From: Neiella litorisoli
Lineage (GTDB): Bacteria > Pseudomonadota > Gammaproteobacteria > Enterobacterales > Neiellaceae
Assembly: GCF_014773395.1 (NCBI RefSeq)
Contig: NZ_JACXAF010000025.1
Coordinates: forward strand, 1-64,000
Direction of reading: 5' to 3'
DNA length: 64,000 bases
Below, in pieces: positions 56,404-64,000 of the stretch. The notes beneath the pieces were generated by a model. The model worked only from the letters and a program-made list of their open reading frames with translations, had not been told where the DNA came from and searched no databases. A program made the position numbers and the translations under genes. Every line of letters starts with the position of its first letter. Positions within the stretch are counted from its first letter, which is position 1.

Positions 56404-57828
56404 TTACGGAGCGCTGTAATGGGCTTGATTGCGGCCTGCTGACTTGGCTTGATACAAAGCTTGGTCTGCCGCTGCAATCAGGCTTTCTGTGCTGATACTG
56501 CGACTCGGCACCACGGATACTGCGCCAACCGAAATGGTAATGCTGTCGGAGATAGGCGAGGCAGGGTGAGGAATGCTGGCACTTTCAACTACCTGACAGA
56601 CGGTTTTAGCAAGCTCGGGAGCAAAATCAATGTGAGTGTCGGGCAAGACCACAGCAAATTCTTCACCACCGTATCGCGCCACTAAATCACCAGCCCGAGA
56701 AAAGTGACTACTGAGAATATCGGCGACTTCAGCCAAGCATTGATCGCCAACCAAATGGCCCGATGTATCGTTTAGCTTTTTGAAAAAATCCACGTCGATG
56801 AGCATTAACGTCAGTGGCTTATTGGCCCGCTGATGACGTCGCAATTCAGTGTTAATGGTCTGATTAAAAATCCGACGATTGGCCAGTTGAGTCAGCGGAT
56901 CAATGTAGGACAGTTGCTCAAGCTTGCTAATGACGCCGCTGAGATTGTCATTCATTTCGTTAAAAGATCGCGCCAATTTACCAATTTCGTCATTTGATTG
57001 AACACTGACTCGGTTTTGCGAGTTGCCTTCTTTGATTTGGTCGGCGACGCGCGATAGCTCCAGTATCGGATTCACAATTTTGCGGCGTATGTGGTAGATG
57101 CTGTAAAGGAAAAATAAGCCAGTAGCGGCAATCATGTAAAATGCGGTGTTTTCATAGCGCTTTACTTTGGCGTAGGTGTCGTCGAGTTGCTGTGCCGTGC
57201 GATTGTCGACCAGCTTATAAAACTCCGCGATGGGATACATGATCATTGCTTTGGCCTGGTGATACTGTTGGCTATAGAGCAAGCTTTCAGCAAACTGCCG
57301 ATCTGCTGGGCCGGAAATCGAGTAATCGCCCTGATGATCTTTAAAGCGTCCTTTCATTGCATTGAGCGCTTCGGTTTCGATCACTGCCAATTGATCGGAG
57401 CGAGCCAGCGCTTTATTCAGAATCGATAGCTCCTGATCGGTAACACCTAACTGCTGAAACTGCTCGACCAAACTGATCGCTGGGCCGTGTTTCGGCAAAT
57501 AGCCTTCATAGAGTGCCGTAATGTAATCCCAATAGACACTATTGTAATTAGCTGGGCGAGGCGCAGCGCCTGCACGGATATCAAGTATTTGCTTAAAGTA
57601 ACCTTCGAATTTGGGCTGTCCGGTGGCGACAAATGAACGCGCCATACGGGTCAGATCATCAGAGCTTTGGCGCAAGTCGTTCGCGACTTTCAATAACTCG
57701 GTGCGTTGTCCTTCAGCTTTAATCGCGCGATCGCTGTGGTAGTTGATCATCTGGATACAACTGGCGGTGACCATGAGCATGACCAACAACATGGTAAAAA
57801 TGATCAGAAAGCGGGTTTTGATACTCAT
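56404..57828 (-). CDS. Membrane diguanylate cyclase (HAMP-GGDEF)
   Basis: 474 residues. A periplasmic four-helix sensory region of about 200 residues lies between two membrane helices (about residues 7-27 and 231-250). A HAMP domain and a GGDEF domain (from about residue 310) follow. The active site reads RYGGEEF, and an inhibitory I-site RAGD lies 5 residues before it, so it is probably an active, product-inhibited c-di-GMP synthase. The periplasmic signal is unknown. Its stop is 2 bp from the GT4 gene, convergent. Confidence 0.9.
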   Translation of the reverse strand: MSIKTRFLIIFTMLLVMLMVTASCIQMINYHSDRAIKAEGQRTELLKVANDLRQSSDDLTRMARSFVATGQPKFEGYFKQILDIRAGAAPRPANYNSVYWDYITALYEGYLPKHGPAISLVEQFQQLGVTDQELSILNKALARSDQLAVIETEALNAMKGRFKDHQGDYSISGPADRQFAESLLYSQQYHQAKAMIMYPIAEFYKLVDNRTAQQLDDTYAKVKRYENTAFYMIAATGLFFLYSIYHIRRKIVNPILELSRVADQIKEGNSQNRVSVQSNDEIGKLARSFNEMNDNLSGVISKLEQLSYIDPLTQLANRRIFNQTINTELRRHQRANKPLTLMLIDVDFFKKLNDTSGHLVGDQCLAEVADILSSHFSRAGDLVARYGGEEFAVVLPDTHIDFAPELAKTVCQVVESASIPHPASPISDSITISVGAVSVVPSRSISTESLIAAADQALYQAKSAGRNQAHYSAP

Positions 57829-57923
57829 CCAACTACTGCTTGTGTGGAAATTTTGAACTGGTCAAAAAATAGTGCAGTTTGCAGATAAGTCTGGTTGAGC
57901 TAGTGAATTGTGCGGATACAAAA

Positions 57924-57946
57924 AAGCCCGCTCATTGAGCGGGCTT
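57924..57946 (-). terminator. Terminator of the tRNA-Asn operon
   Basis: A perfect 10-bp stem (aagcccgctc / gagcgggctt) with an ATT loop. On the minus strand it is followed by a T-run. It lies directly downstream of the second tRNA gene. Confidence 0.9.
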
Positions 57947-57954
57947 GATTGATT

Positions 57955-58031
57955 TGGCTCCCCAGGTTGGATTTGAACCAACGACACATGGATTAACAGT
58001 CCACCGCTCTAACCAACTGAGCTACTGGGGA
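57955..58031 (-). tRNA. tRNA-Asn (GTT)
   Basis: 77 nt with encoded CCA. The acceptor stem TCCCCAG/CTGGGGA is complete, and the anticodon loop CTGTTAATC gives anticodon GUU. The D-arm (AGCTCAGTTGGTTAGAGC) and T-arm (GGTTCAAATCC) are intact. It is identical to the copy 120 bp upstream. Confidence 0.98.
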
Positions 58032-58074
58032 ATAAACTTGTTTTTAGATTCCGCCGGAGCCGAATCTTGAAATT

Positions 58075-58151
58075 TGGCTCCCCAGGTTGGATTTGAACCA
58101 ACGACACATGGATTAACAGTCCACCGCTCTAACCAACTGAGCTACTGGGGA
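58075..58151 (-). tRNA. tRNA-Asn (GTT), second copy
   Basis: Identical 77-nt sequence to the neighbouring copy, including CCA and anticodon GUU. It is the promoter-proximal gene of a two-tRNA transcript, with a 43-bp spacer between the copies. Confidence 0.98.
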
Positions 58152-58190
58152 ATTGCTTTTTGCCGACCTATTTCGTCGAAAGCGGGGCGA

Positions 58191-58219
58191 ATCTTAATGG
58201 CATGTCCGTTGGCTGTCAA
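58191..58219 (-). promoter_or_regulatory. tRNA-Asn operon promoter
   Basis: On the minus strand a perfect TTGACA (58214-58219) and TAAGAT (58191-58196) have a 17-bp spacer. They are followed by a GC-rich discriminator (cgccccgc), typical of stringently controlled stable-RNA promoters. The first tRNA starts about 40 nt downstream. Confidence 0.75.
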
Positions 58220-58408
58220 CACCTTCTATGACGAATTTGTTGCCTTCGCTTAAATCTTGTTCGAAGGCCCCATTTTTAGTGGCTCAACTGACCAAAATGC
58301 CACCACTCGAACGCTGCCACTTTTCTATTTGGCGTAATCTGTGTAACGTGGCATGCGACAGTCAGATCACATAATTCTTACAATTCAAATAAATCAGGGA
58401 GTGTTCCG

Positions 58409-60088
58409 TTGGAAACATTACGTCAATGGATCTTGGCACTGGATAGTGTGCTTGGTTCCGCCGCATATTTTCCGTACTTACTATTAGGCACAGGTTTGTT
58501 TTTTACCTTGTATCTGGGCTTTCCCCAGATCCGCTATTTTAACCACGCTTGGAAAGTAGTGCGGGGCAAGGGTAAGTACGATCACAGTAAACTCGAGGGT
58601 GATACCTCGCACTTTCAAGCATTATCGACCGCGCTTTCCGGTACCGTCGGTACGGGCAACATTGGTGGTGTCGCATTTGCCATCTTTTTAGGTGGCCCAG
58701 CTGCGCTGTTCTGGATGTGGATGACCGCGTTTTTCGGCATGACGACCAAATTTGTCGAAGTGACCTTGTCACATAAATATCGGGTCAAAACCACCGATGG
58801 CACCATGGCTGGCGGCCCTATGTATTTTATGGACCGACGCCTGAACATGCGTTGGCTGGCGATTATCTTCGCCATCGCGACGGTGATCAGTTCATTTGGT
58901 ACCGGCAGCTTGCCGCAAATGAATAACATTGCTCAAGGCATGGAAGCGACGTTTGGTATTGATCCCTGGGTGACCGGTGGGGTGCTGGCCATTTTGCTGG
59001 CGCTGGTTATTTTGGGTGGCATTAAACGCATTGCAGCGGTGACTTCGCGCATTGTACCGCTAATGGCGGTGCTGTATGTGGTTGGTGCTTTGGCGGTGAT
59101 TGCTTACAACGTTGAAAACCTTGTGCCATCGTTTGTGTCGGTGTTTCAAGATGCCTTTACTGGCTCGGCTGCGGTGGGCGGATTCTTGGGCGCTTCTTTT
59201 GCCTACGCCTTTAACCGTGGTGTTAACCGCGGCTTGTTTTCTAACGAAGCAGGTCAGGGCTCAGCCCCTATTGCGCACGCCTCTGCAAAAGCCGATGAGC
59301 CGGTGTCAGAGGGCATGGTATCGATTCTAGAACCGTTCATTGACACCATCATTATTTGTACCTTAACCGGTATGGTGATTTTGTCATCGGGAGTATGGAC
59401 CGATAAACACAACAATATATTCGACCGTTCCGATATGACGTACGTCAGTGGCCAATACAGCGATACCGATCCGGCTGATCGTGAGCAATTAGGCCGCTTT
59501 CTAAATGGCTTGGACAGTGAAGTAACCGCATTTACTGGCACTCTATTGATTGCTAAGGGCCGCAATATGTCCGGTGATGCCACCTTAATGGCGGCACGTT
59601 CAGTGGCGGAGAATGTGGTCTATCGCGCTGGTGGCGCGCCATATGATGGCGTGTTGGAAGTTAAAAATGGCCGCTTGGTGACACCGGTAGAAGACGGTGA
59701 ACCTTTGGCGATTACCGTCCGCGGTGATTCCTTGGTGCACTCAGCCCGGTTGACCACCATTGCCTTTAAGCAAGGTTACCTGGGCGATTATGGCCAGTAT
59801 ATTGTCTCGATTGGCTTGCTGCTGTTTGCCTTTTCAACCGCCATTGCTTGGTCGTATTACGGTGATCGCGCCATTATTTATTTAGTGGGCGTACGCGGGG
59901 TGATGCCATATCGGGTGTTCTATGTTGCTGGATTTTTCTGGGCGGCGGTGGCTGATACTTCGCTGGTGTGGGATTTAGCAGCGGTTGCGATTGTATTAAT
60001 GACCCTACCAAACTTGTTTGGCCTGTTGATGCTATCAAAAGAAATGAAGCAAACCGTGAAAGACTACTGGCAAAAGCAAGAGCCGTAA
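58409..60088 (+). CDS. Sodium:alanine symporter family (AGCS) transporter with large insertion
   Basis: 559 residues from a TTG start (58409) with GGGAG about 7 bp upstream. The AGCS core is clear: [38 protein letters not shown] and [16 protein letters not shown]. Family members take up alanine or glycine with Na+. Typical members have about 450-500 residues. Here a soluble stretch of about 110 residues (about 330-440) interrupts the region between GVW and the next helix. The gene stands alone, with a terminator at 60125-60154. Confidence 0.88.
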   Translation: METLRQWILALDSVLGSAAYFPYLLLGTGLFFTLYLGFPQIRYFNHAWKVVRGKGKYDHSKLEGDTSHFQALSTALSGTVGTGNIGGVAFAIFLGGPAALFWMWMTAFFGMTTKFVEVTLSHKYRVKTTDGTMAGGPMYFMDRRLNMRWLAIIFAIATVISSFGTGSLPQMNNIAQGMEATFGIDPWVTGGVLAILLALVILGGIKRIAAVTSRIVPLMAVLYVVGALAVIAYNVENLVPSFVSVFQDAFTGSAAVGGFLGASFAYAFNRGVNRGLFSNEAGQGSAPIAHASAKADEPVSEGMVSILEPFIDTIIICTLTGMVILSSGVWTDKHNNIFDRSDMTYVSGQYSDTDPADREQLGRFLNGLDSEVTAFTGTLLIAKGRNMSGDATLMAARSVAENVVYRAGGAPYDGVLEVKNGRLVTPVEDGEPLAITVRGDSLVHSARLTTIAFKQGYLGDYGQYIVSIGLLLFAFSTAIAWSYYGDRAIIYLVGVRGVMPYRVFYVAGFFWAAVADTSLVWDLAAVAIVLMTLPNLFGLLMLSKEMKQTVKDYWQKQEP

Positions 60089-60124
60089 CAGCAACACTTT
60101 GCTGCCATTGCTTGCGTGACGATC

Positions 60125-60154
60125 ACAGGGGCCGCTATTATGGCCCCTGTTTTT
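60125..60154 (+). terminator. Terminator after the AGCS gene
   Basis: A 9-bp stem (acaggggcc / ggcccctgt) with an 8-nt loop, followed by TTTT. It is immediately before the small zinc-ribbon gene. Confidence 0.85.
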
Positions 60155-60172
60155 ATTTCAAAGGTAGTTGCC

Positions 60173-60508
60173 ATGGCATTAGTTGAATGTGCCCTGTGCT
60201 CGAAAAAGATTTCCAGCAAGGCTAAATCCTGCCCACATTGCAAGGCCGATTTCGAAAACCTGACCCAAGGTCAGCTCGAAGCCCGCCGCGATATTGCCAA
60301 GATTAAACGGCAGCAAGGACTGATGACACAGTCGTTTATCGCCATGCTGGTGTTCTGTACTGGGGTCTTGATGTATTTTCTTGGTGACCATGAAACCTAC
60401 GTCTGGATGCCATTGGCAGGGCAGATCATTGGCGTCACAGGCTTGGTCTGGTACTTATCAATGCGCATTTTTATGGTGGCGCAGAAAGTGAAATCAAAAT
60501 CTCGCTAA
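60173..60508 (+). CDS. Zinc-ribbon membrane protein of unknown function
   Basis: 111 residues from the ATG at 60173; the longer frame runs through the preceding terminator and was rejected. The N-terminus has a zinc ribbon (CALCSKKISSKAKSCPHC), then a basic helical stretch and two membrane helices (about residues 55-73 and 79-100). Function is not known. It sits before the YeaC-like gene with 17 bp between them, probably in one transcript. Confidence 0.7.
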   Translation: MALVECALCSKKISSKAKSCPHCKADFENLTQGQLEARRDIAKIKRQQGLMTQSFIAMLVFCTGVLMYFLGDHETYVWMPLAGQIIGVTGLVWYLSMRIFMVAQKVKSKSR

Positions 60509-60525
60509 TACGAGGCAAAACAAAC

Positions 60526-60819
60526 ATGACAATGTCCGTTGAACAATTGGTCAGCGCAATGACTCCGGAAATCTACGACAATCTGAAAACGGCGGTTGAG
60601 TTGGGCAAATGGGCCGATGGCACGCCGCTCACCGCGGAACAAAAAGAACACAGCTTGCAAGCGGTGATTGCGTATCAAGCACTGCATCTGGATCAGACCG
60701 ACCACATGACGGTAGCGGCGGGTGGTGAGCTGAACGTCAAGTCGAAAGCGGCATTGAAAACGCAGTTTTCAGATCAGCCGATTGTCGGTGACGACGATAT
60801 CGGCCGTTTCAAACCTTAA
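60526..60819 (+). CDS. YeaC-like DUF1315 family protein
   Basis: 97 residues, soluble. The pattern MTPEIYDNLKTAVELGKWADG, LTAEQKEHSLQAVIAY and a C-terminal IGRFKP is recognisable as the DUF1315/YeaC family. The function is unknown. It is convergent with the asparaginase gene, 5 bp apart. Confidence 0.82.
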   Translation: MTMSVEQLVSAMTPEIYDNLKTAVELGKWADGTPLTAEQKEHSLQAVIAYQALHLDQTDHMTVAAGGELNVKSKAALKTQFSDQPIVGDDDIGRFKP

Positions 60820-60824
60820 CCCTG

Positions 60825-61838
60825 CTAGAAAGGACTCAGCTCACCACGCAGGTTTTGCAGCATCTGTTGTTTTACTTGCTGTTGAGACAAGTCTTGGCTG
60901 AGCAAAAAGTGTAGCTTGGTAAGGGTTGCTTCAATGGTCATATCTTGACCTGATATTGCCCCCGTGTTTGCCAGCTTATTACCTGATACATAACCAGACA
61001 TGTTGACATGCCCTTTCAAACACTGGGTGGTATTGACGATGACAATGCCGTTTTCGTCGGCTTTTTTCAGTAAGTCCAGCATTTGTTGGTTGCCTGGCCC
61101 ATTGCCGACGCCATAGCTCTGCAGAATTAGCGCTTTAACCGGTTGTCGCAATATATTTTCAACCAATTCGGCCATGATCCCCGGATATAGCCTGACCAAT
61201 CCAATGGGCTGGGGCGATATCGGTTGGACCTCAAGTGGTTGCTCGTTACTGATTGGGGTGATGTTGCCGACATTCACTTTGACATCGATTCCGACATTAA
61301 TCAGCGACGGATAGTTGGGTGACGCGAACGCATCAAACGAGTCGGCATCGACTTTGCTGCAGCGGTTGCCGCGATACAAGGTATTGTTGAAGAATAAACA
61401 GACCTCTGTCACCGGATAATTGGCGGCCAAATAAAGCGCGTTGAGCAAGTTGGTTTGGCCGTCGGAGCGCAGCTCTGCCAATGGAATTTGCGAGCCAGTG
61501 ACAATCACAGGCTTGGTTAAATTGGTCAGCATAAATGACAAAGCCGAGGCGGTGAACGCCATGGTGTCGGTGCCATGCAGCACAATAAAACCATCGTAAC
61601 GGTGATAATTGGCTTGAATATCTTCGGCGATGCGCTGCCAATCTGCCGGCTCCATCTCTGACGAATCTAACAGTGGCGAGTATTCGCGAATAGTGAAATT
61701 CGGCATTTCCTTACGATGAAACTCGGGCATCGCTGCGACAGCACCCACTAAGTGGCCTGGTGTCGGCACATAACCGCCAGCAGAGGGACACATACCAATG
61801 GTGCCGCCAGTGTAGGCAACGTAGATATTCTTCTTCAT
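60825..61838 (-). CDS. ansA: Cytoplasmic L-asparaginase I
   Basis: 337 residues, E. coli AnsA length. It hydrolyses asparagine to aspartate and ammonia. The catalytic threonine is in YTGGTIGM (Thr13), and the second threonine/aspartate pair is in LHGTDTMAFTA. There is no signal peptide, in contrast to periplasmic AnsB. In E. coli this gene also neighbours sppA, and the same order is seen here. Confidence 0.95.
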   Translation of the reverse strand: MKKNIYVAYTGGTIGMCPSAGGYVPTPGHLVGAVAAMPEFHRKEMPNFTIREYSPLLDSSEMEPADWQRIAEDIQANYHRYDGFIVLHGTDTMAFTASALSFMLTNLTKPVIVTGSQIPLAELRSDGQTNLLNALYLAANYPVTEVCLFFNNTLYRGNRCSKVDADSFDAFASPNYPSLINVGIDVKVNVGNITPISNEQPLEVQPISPQPIGLVRLYPGIMAELVENILRQPVKALILQSYGVGNGPGNQQMLDLLKKADENGIVIVNTTQCLKGHVNMSGYVSGNKLANTGAISGQDMTIEATLTKLHFLLSQDLSQQQVKQQMLQNLRGELSPF

Positions 61839-61933
61839 TTAAATCCCAACAGCAGTGAACTAGTAGCCCCAATCATGAGGCATTGACTTTAACTGCCGCT
61901 GAACCGGTCGTCTAGGGTCTGATGGCAGAAAGT

Positions 61934-61961
61934 AAAAGAGCCCTAAGATAAGGGCTCTTTT
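61934..61961. terminator. Terminator of sppA
   Basis: An 11-bp stem (aaaagagccct / agggctctttt) around a loop of about 6 nt, 20 bp past the sppA stop on the minus strand. It separates sppA from ansA. Confidence 0.88.
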
Positions 61962-61982
61962 GAGTATCAGCCTTTCAACCAG

Positions 61983-63827
61983 TTAGATACCACATTGCAA
62001 ACACAAGGCGTAGGTATGGCCCGGATCGTTCCATTGCGCACTCAATGCCGGATGGTCAAGGATCCGTTTGGCGAGATTGATCAGCGGTGCATTGGCGTCA
62101 TTAAAGCTAGAGTCGGCCGGTAACATGGCTTGTGCTTGACCAAATATCGCTTGCAGCAACTTGTCGCGCTCAGACAGTGGCTTTTCAACGACATTGACGT
62201 CATATTTGTCGAGCCCTGCCAGCTCAGCGGCAGCGCTGACTGCAGTGTTTAAATCGCCCAGTTCATCGACTAAACCCAGCTCTTTAGCGCGCATGCCACT
62301 CCAAACTCGGCCTTGAGCCACGTTATCCACTTGTTCAACGGTCATATCGCGATTGCTGGCGACTAACTGCAGAAACTGCTGGTAGCCGTGCTCGATACTT
62401 TTCTGGATCACCCGCTCAAATGACTCATTCAATGGTCGCGCTGGCGAGAAGCCTGCTAGCGGAGTGGTGCCGACACCGTCGGCATGAACGCCAATATGAG
62501 CAAGGCTGTTTTCAAAGGTGGTGAGCATGCCGAAAATACCAATAGAGCCGGTGATGGTGGCGGGCGATGCAACAATTTTGTCGGCAGGAGCGGCAATCCA
62601 ATAGCCGCCAGATGCTGCTGAGCTGCTCATTGACGCGACCACAGGTTTGCCGGCTTTTTTCAGTTCATCGATTTCTTCCCGAATCACATCCGACGCAAAC
62701 GCACTGCCGCCAGGGCTATCAATGCGCAGCACTACGGCCTTGATATCATCGTCATAACGGGCTTGGCGCAGCAGTCGAGCCGTGCTATCACCACCAATTT
62801 TACCGGCTGGCTGGTAACCATTCATGATGACGCCTTTTGCCACCACAATACCGACTTGGTCTTGATGTGGCGGCTTGACGATATCGTGACGGGTGAGATC
62901 GAGGTAAGACTTAAAGTTGATTTGCTTAAATGAGTGGTGATCATCGTCGTAGCCAACGATGTCGCCAACAAAATTACGCATTTGCTGGCGGCTGGTGAGT
63001 TCATCGACCAAGCCCATGGTCATCGCTAATTGGGCTGAATTGCCATCGTGTTGTTCAATTAGGTTGGCATAATCATGAATCGATTGATTGAGTGCGTCGC
63101 GGGTTAGGCCGCGTTGGGTGGCCACATCTTGCAAATACAATTGCCATAGATCGTTGAGCCACTGCTGGTTAGCAAGCCGCGCAGCGTCGGACATATCGTC
63201 GCGAATGAACGGCTCAACGGCTGATTTGTAGGTACCGACGCGGAACACATGGGTGCTGACTTTCAGTTTTTCGAGCATGGATTTGAAGAACAACTGGTAT
63301 GCGCCGTAACCCTCGAGCATCAGCATGCCGTTGGGGTTCATCAATACCGTGTCAGCGTGACTGGCCAGATAATACTGATCTTGGGAATACCAGTCGCCGA
63401 TGGCAATTACCGGCTTATCAGCAGTTTTAAATTCATCTAAGGCGGCGCCGATTTCTTGTAGTTTACTCAAGCCACTGGGCATCATTTTACCGGCATCGAT
63501 GACCAGTGCTTTGACGCGACGATCGTGGCGAGCGTTATCGATCACACGAATCACATCGGCCAGCAGTATTTCCGGCTCTTCATCGCGACTGCCCATGGCT
63601 TCTTTGAAGAATTGCGACATCGGATCGATGGCTCGCGTCTGCTCTACAATGCGGCCGTCAATGGTTAAAACCAGCGCGCCTTCTTCAAACTGGGGGCCTT
63701 GTTCTTGGGTAGAAATGGCGATGATCACTGATACCACGACCAGCAAGAACACTAAGTTAATGAGGGCCTTGCGGGCCCAATTAAGAATACGCCAGCACCA
63801 ACCGAAAAAACCGCGAATAAACTTCAT
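61983..63827 (-). CDS. sppA: Signal peptide peptidase SppA, 67K type
   Basis: 614 residues from the ATG at 63827; a slightly earlier ATG at 63836 sits on the ribosome site. One N-terminal membrane anchor precedes a duplicated S49 protease. The general base is Lys201 (GTYKSAVEP) and the nucleophile is Ser406 (SAASGGYW), matching the E. coli Ser/Lys dyad. It degrades cleaved signal peptides in the inner membrane. Confidence 0.95.
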   Translation of the reverse strand: MKFIRGFFGWCWRILNWARKALINLVFLLVVVSVIIAISTQEQGPQFEEGALVLTIDGRIVEQTRAIDPMSQFFKEAMGSRDEEPEILLADVIRVIDNARHDRRVKALVIDAGKMMPSGLSKLQEIGAALDEFKTADKPVIAIGDWYSQDQYYLASHADTVLMNPNGMLMLEGYGAYQLFFKSMLEKLKVSTHVFRVGTYKSAVEPFIRDDMSDAARLANQQWLNDLWQLYLQDVATQRGLTRDALNQSIHDYANLIEQHDGNSAQLAMTMGLVDELTSRQQMRNFVGDIVGYDDDHHSFKQINFKSYLDLTRHDIVKPPHQDQVGIVVAKGVIMNGYQPAGKIGGDSTARLLRQARYDDDIKAVVLRIDSPGGSAFASDVIREEIDELKKAGKPVVASMSSSAASGGYWIAAPADKIVASPATITGSIGIFGMLTTFENSLAHIGVHADGVGTTPLAGFSPARPLNESFERVIQKSIEHGYQQFLQLVASNRDMTVEQVDNVAQGRVWSGMRAKELGLVDELGDLNTAVSAAAELAGLDKYDVNVVEKPLSERDKLLQAIFGQAQAMLPADSSFNDANAPLINLAKRILDHPALSAQWNDPGHTYALCLQCGI

Positions 63828-63898
63828 CAAAACCATCTCTCACATCAGCTACTAACTAAATTTGTTAGCTTTTTTCATACGCCAACTTTAACGTGAGG

Positions 63899-63916
63899 GA
63901 TTGGCTACGGCCAATC
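63899..63916. other. Small inverted repeat upstream of sppA
   Basis: A perfect 7-bp stem (gattggc-tacg-gccaatc) without a T-run. It lies about 70 bp upstream of sppA at the end of the window and could be an operator or part of the 5' leader. No gene is supported from here to 64000. Confidence 0.3.
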
Positions 63917-64000
63917 TAAGTTGTAAATAAATGTAATCTGTCGCACACCCTTGAATGATGGTTGTTTTCATCTGGTAGGACCAGTGCTAGTTTTCAATGA

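Noticed and set aside
58409-58420. GTG at 58401 as start of the AGCS gene
   Set aside because: It is out of frame with the transporter. The TTG at 58409 is in frame with a GGGAG ribosome site.

Overview
The window looks like a chromosomal segment of a marine gammaproteobacterium of the Alteromonadales/Shewanella–Ferrimonas kind. The evidence is a gyrA-serC-hisC-aroA / cmk-rpsA-ihfB-lapA-lapB-pyrF backbone, a complete rnfABCDGE-nth cluster, pyrBI, feoABC, a CsrD-type regulator, a rhombosortase, and several sodium-coupled transporters (NhaC, an Na+/H+ antiporter, SSS and AGCS symporters). This placement rests on gene content and protein resemblance only. No 16S gene or database search was available.

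Layout. 1-110: contig-edge sequence carrying a near-perfect Tn5/Nextera mosaic end, probably a library or assembly artefact. 268-12261: elbB, an antiporter, pyrBI, an SSS symporter, a glycine-zipper lipoprotein, a LoiP-like M48 protease, nhaC and a very large secreted PD40/amidohydrolase protein. 12699-24480: the core block gyrA to pyrF, with structured leaders in front of gyrA and rpsA. 24461-28107: rhombosortase, then feoABC behind a Fur-like site. 28144-28960: three tandem copies of a structured 290-bp repeat. 28987-31617: queC and queE around an orphan periplasmic binding protein. 31709-37833: carbonic anhydrase, YheT hydrolase, TauE permease, a DUF3859-like protein, gloA, a kinase/phosphatase pair and an AhpD-like protein. 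38149-42002: a Tat-exported PhoD-like phosphatase and a membrane-anchored AraC regulator. 42038-44080: duplicated nth 3' ends flanking a PEP-CTERM gene. 44105-49790: rnf operon. 49940-56401: DMT exporter, CsrD homologue, waaA, waaC and a GT4 glycosyltransferase (LPS core). 56404-58219: diguanylate cyclase and two tandem tRNA-Asn genes. 58409-63827: AGCS symporter, zinc-ribbon protein, YeaC-like protein, asparaginase and SppA.

How the genes work together. Pyrimidine synthesis is represented by pyrBI and pyrF, serine/aromatic/histidine metabolism by serC, hisC and aroA, and queuosine precursor synthesis by queC and queE. Iron uptake is covered by feoABC, ion-coupled electron transport by rnf, and LPS regulation and assembly by lapAB, waaA and waaC. 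Two proteins with GGDEF/EAL-type domains are present, one apparently active and one degenerate.

The most unusual locus is the nth cassette. A 1404-bp unit holds a PEP-CTERM gene plus a replacement nth 3' end. It sits inside nth so that the gene stays intact while the displaced original 3' end remains downstream as a fragment. Removing the unit in silico restores an in-frame 212-residue Nth. Other points worth attention are the tandem structured repeats after feoC, the kinase/phosphatase pair, an orphan terminator-ended transcript candidate near 8.8 kb, and the adapter remnant at the window start.
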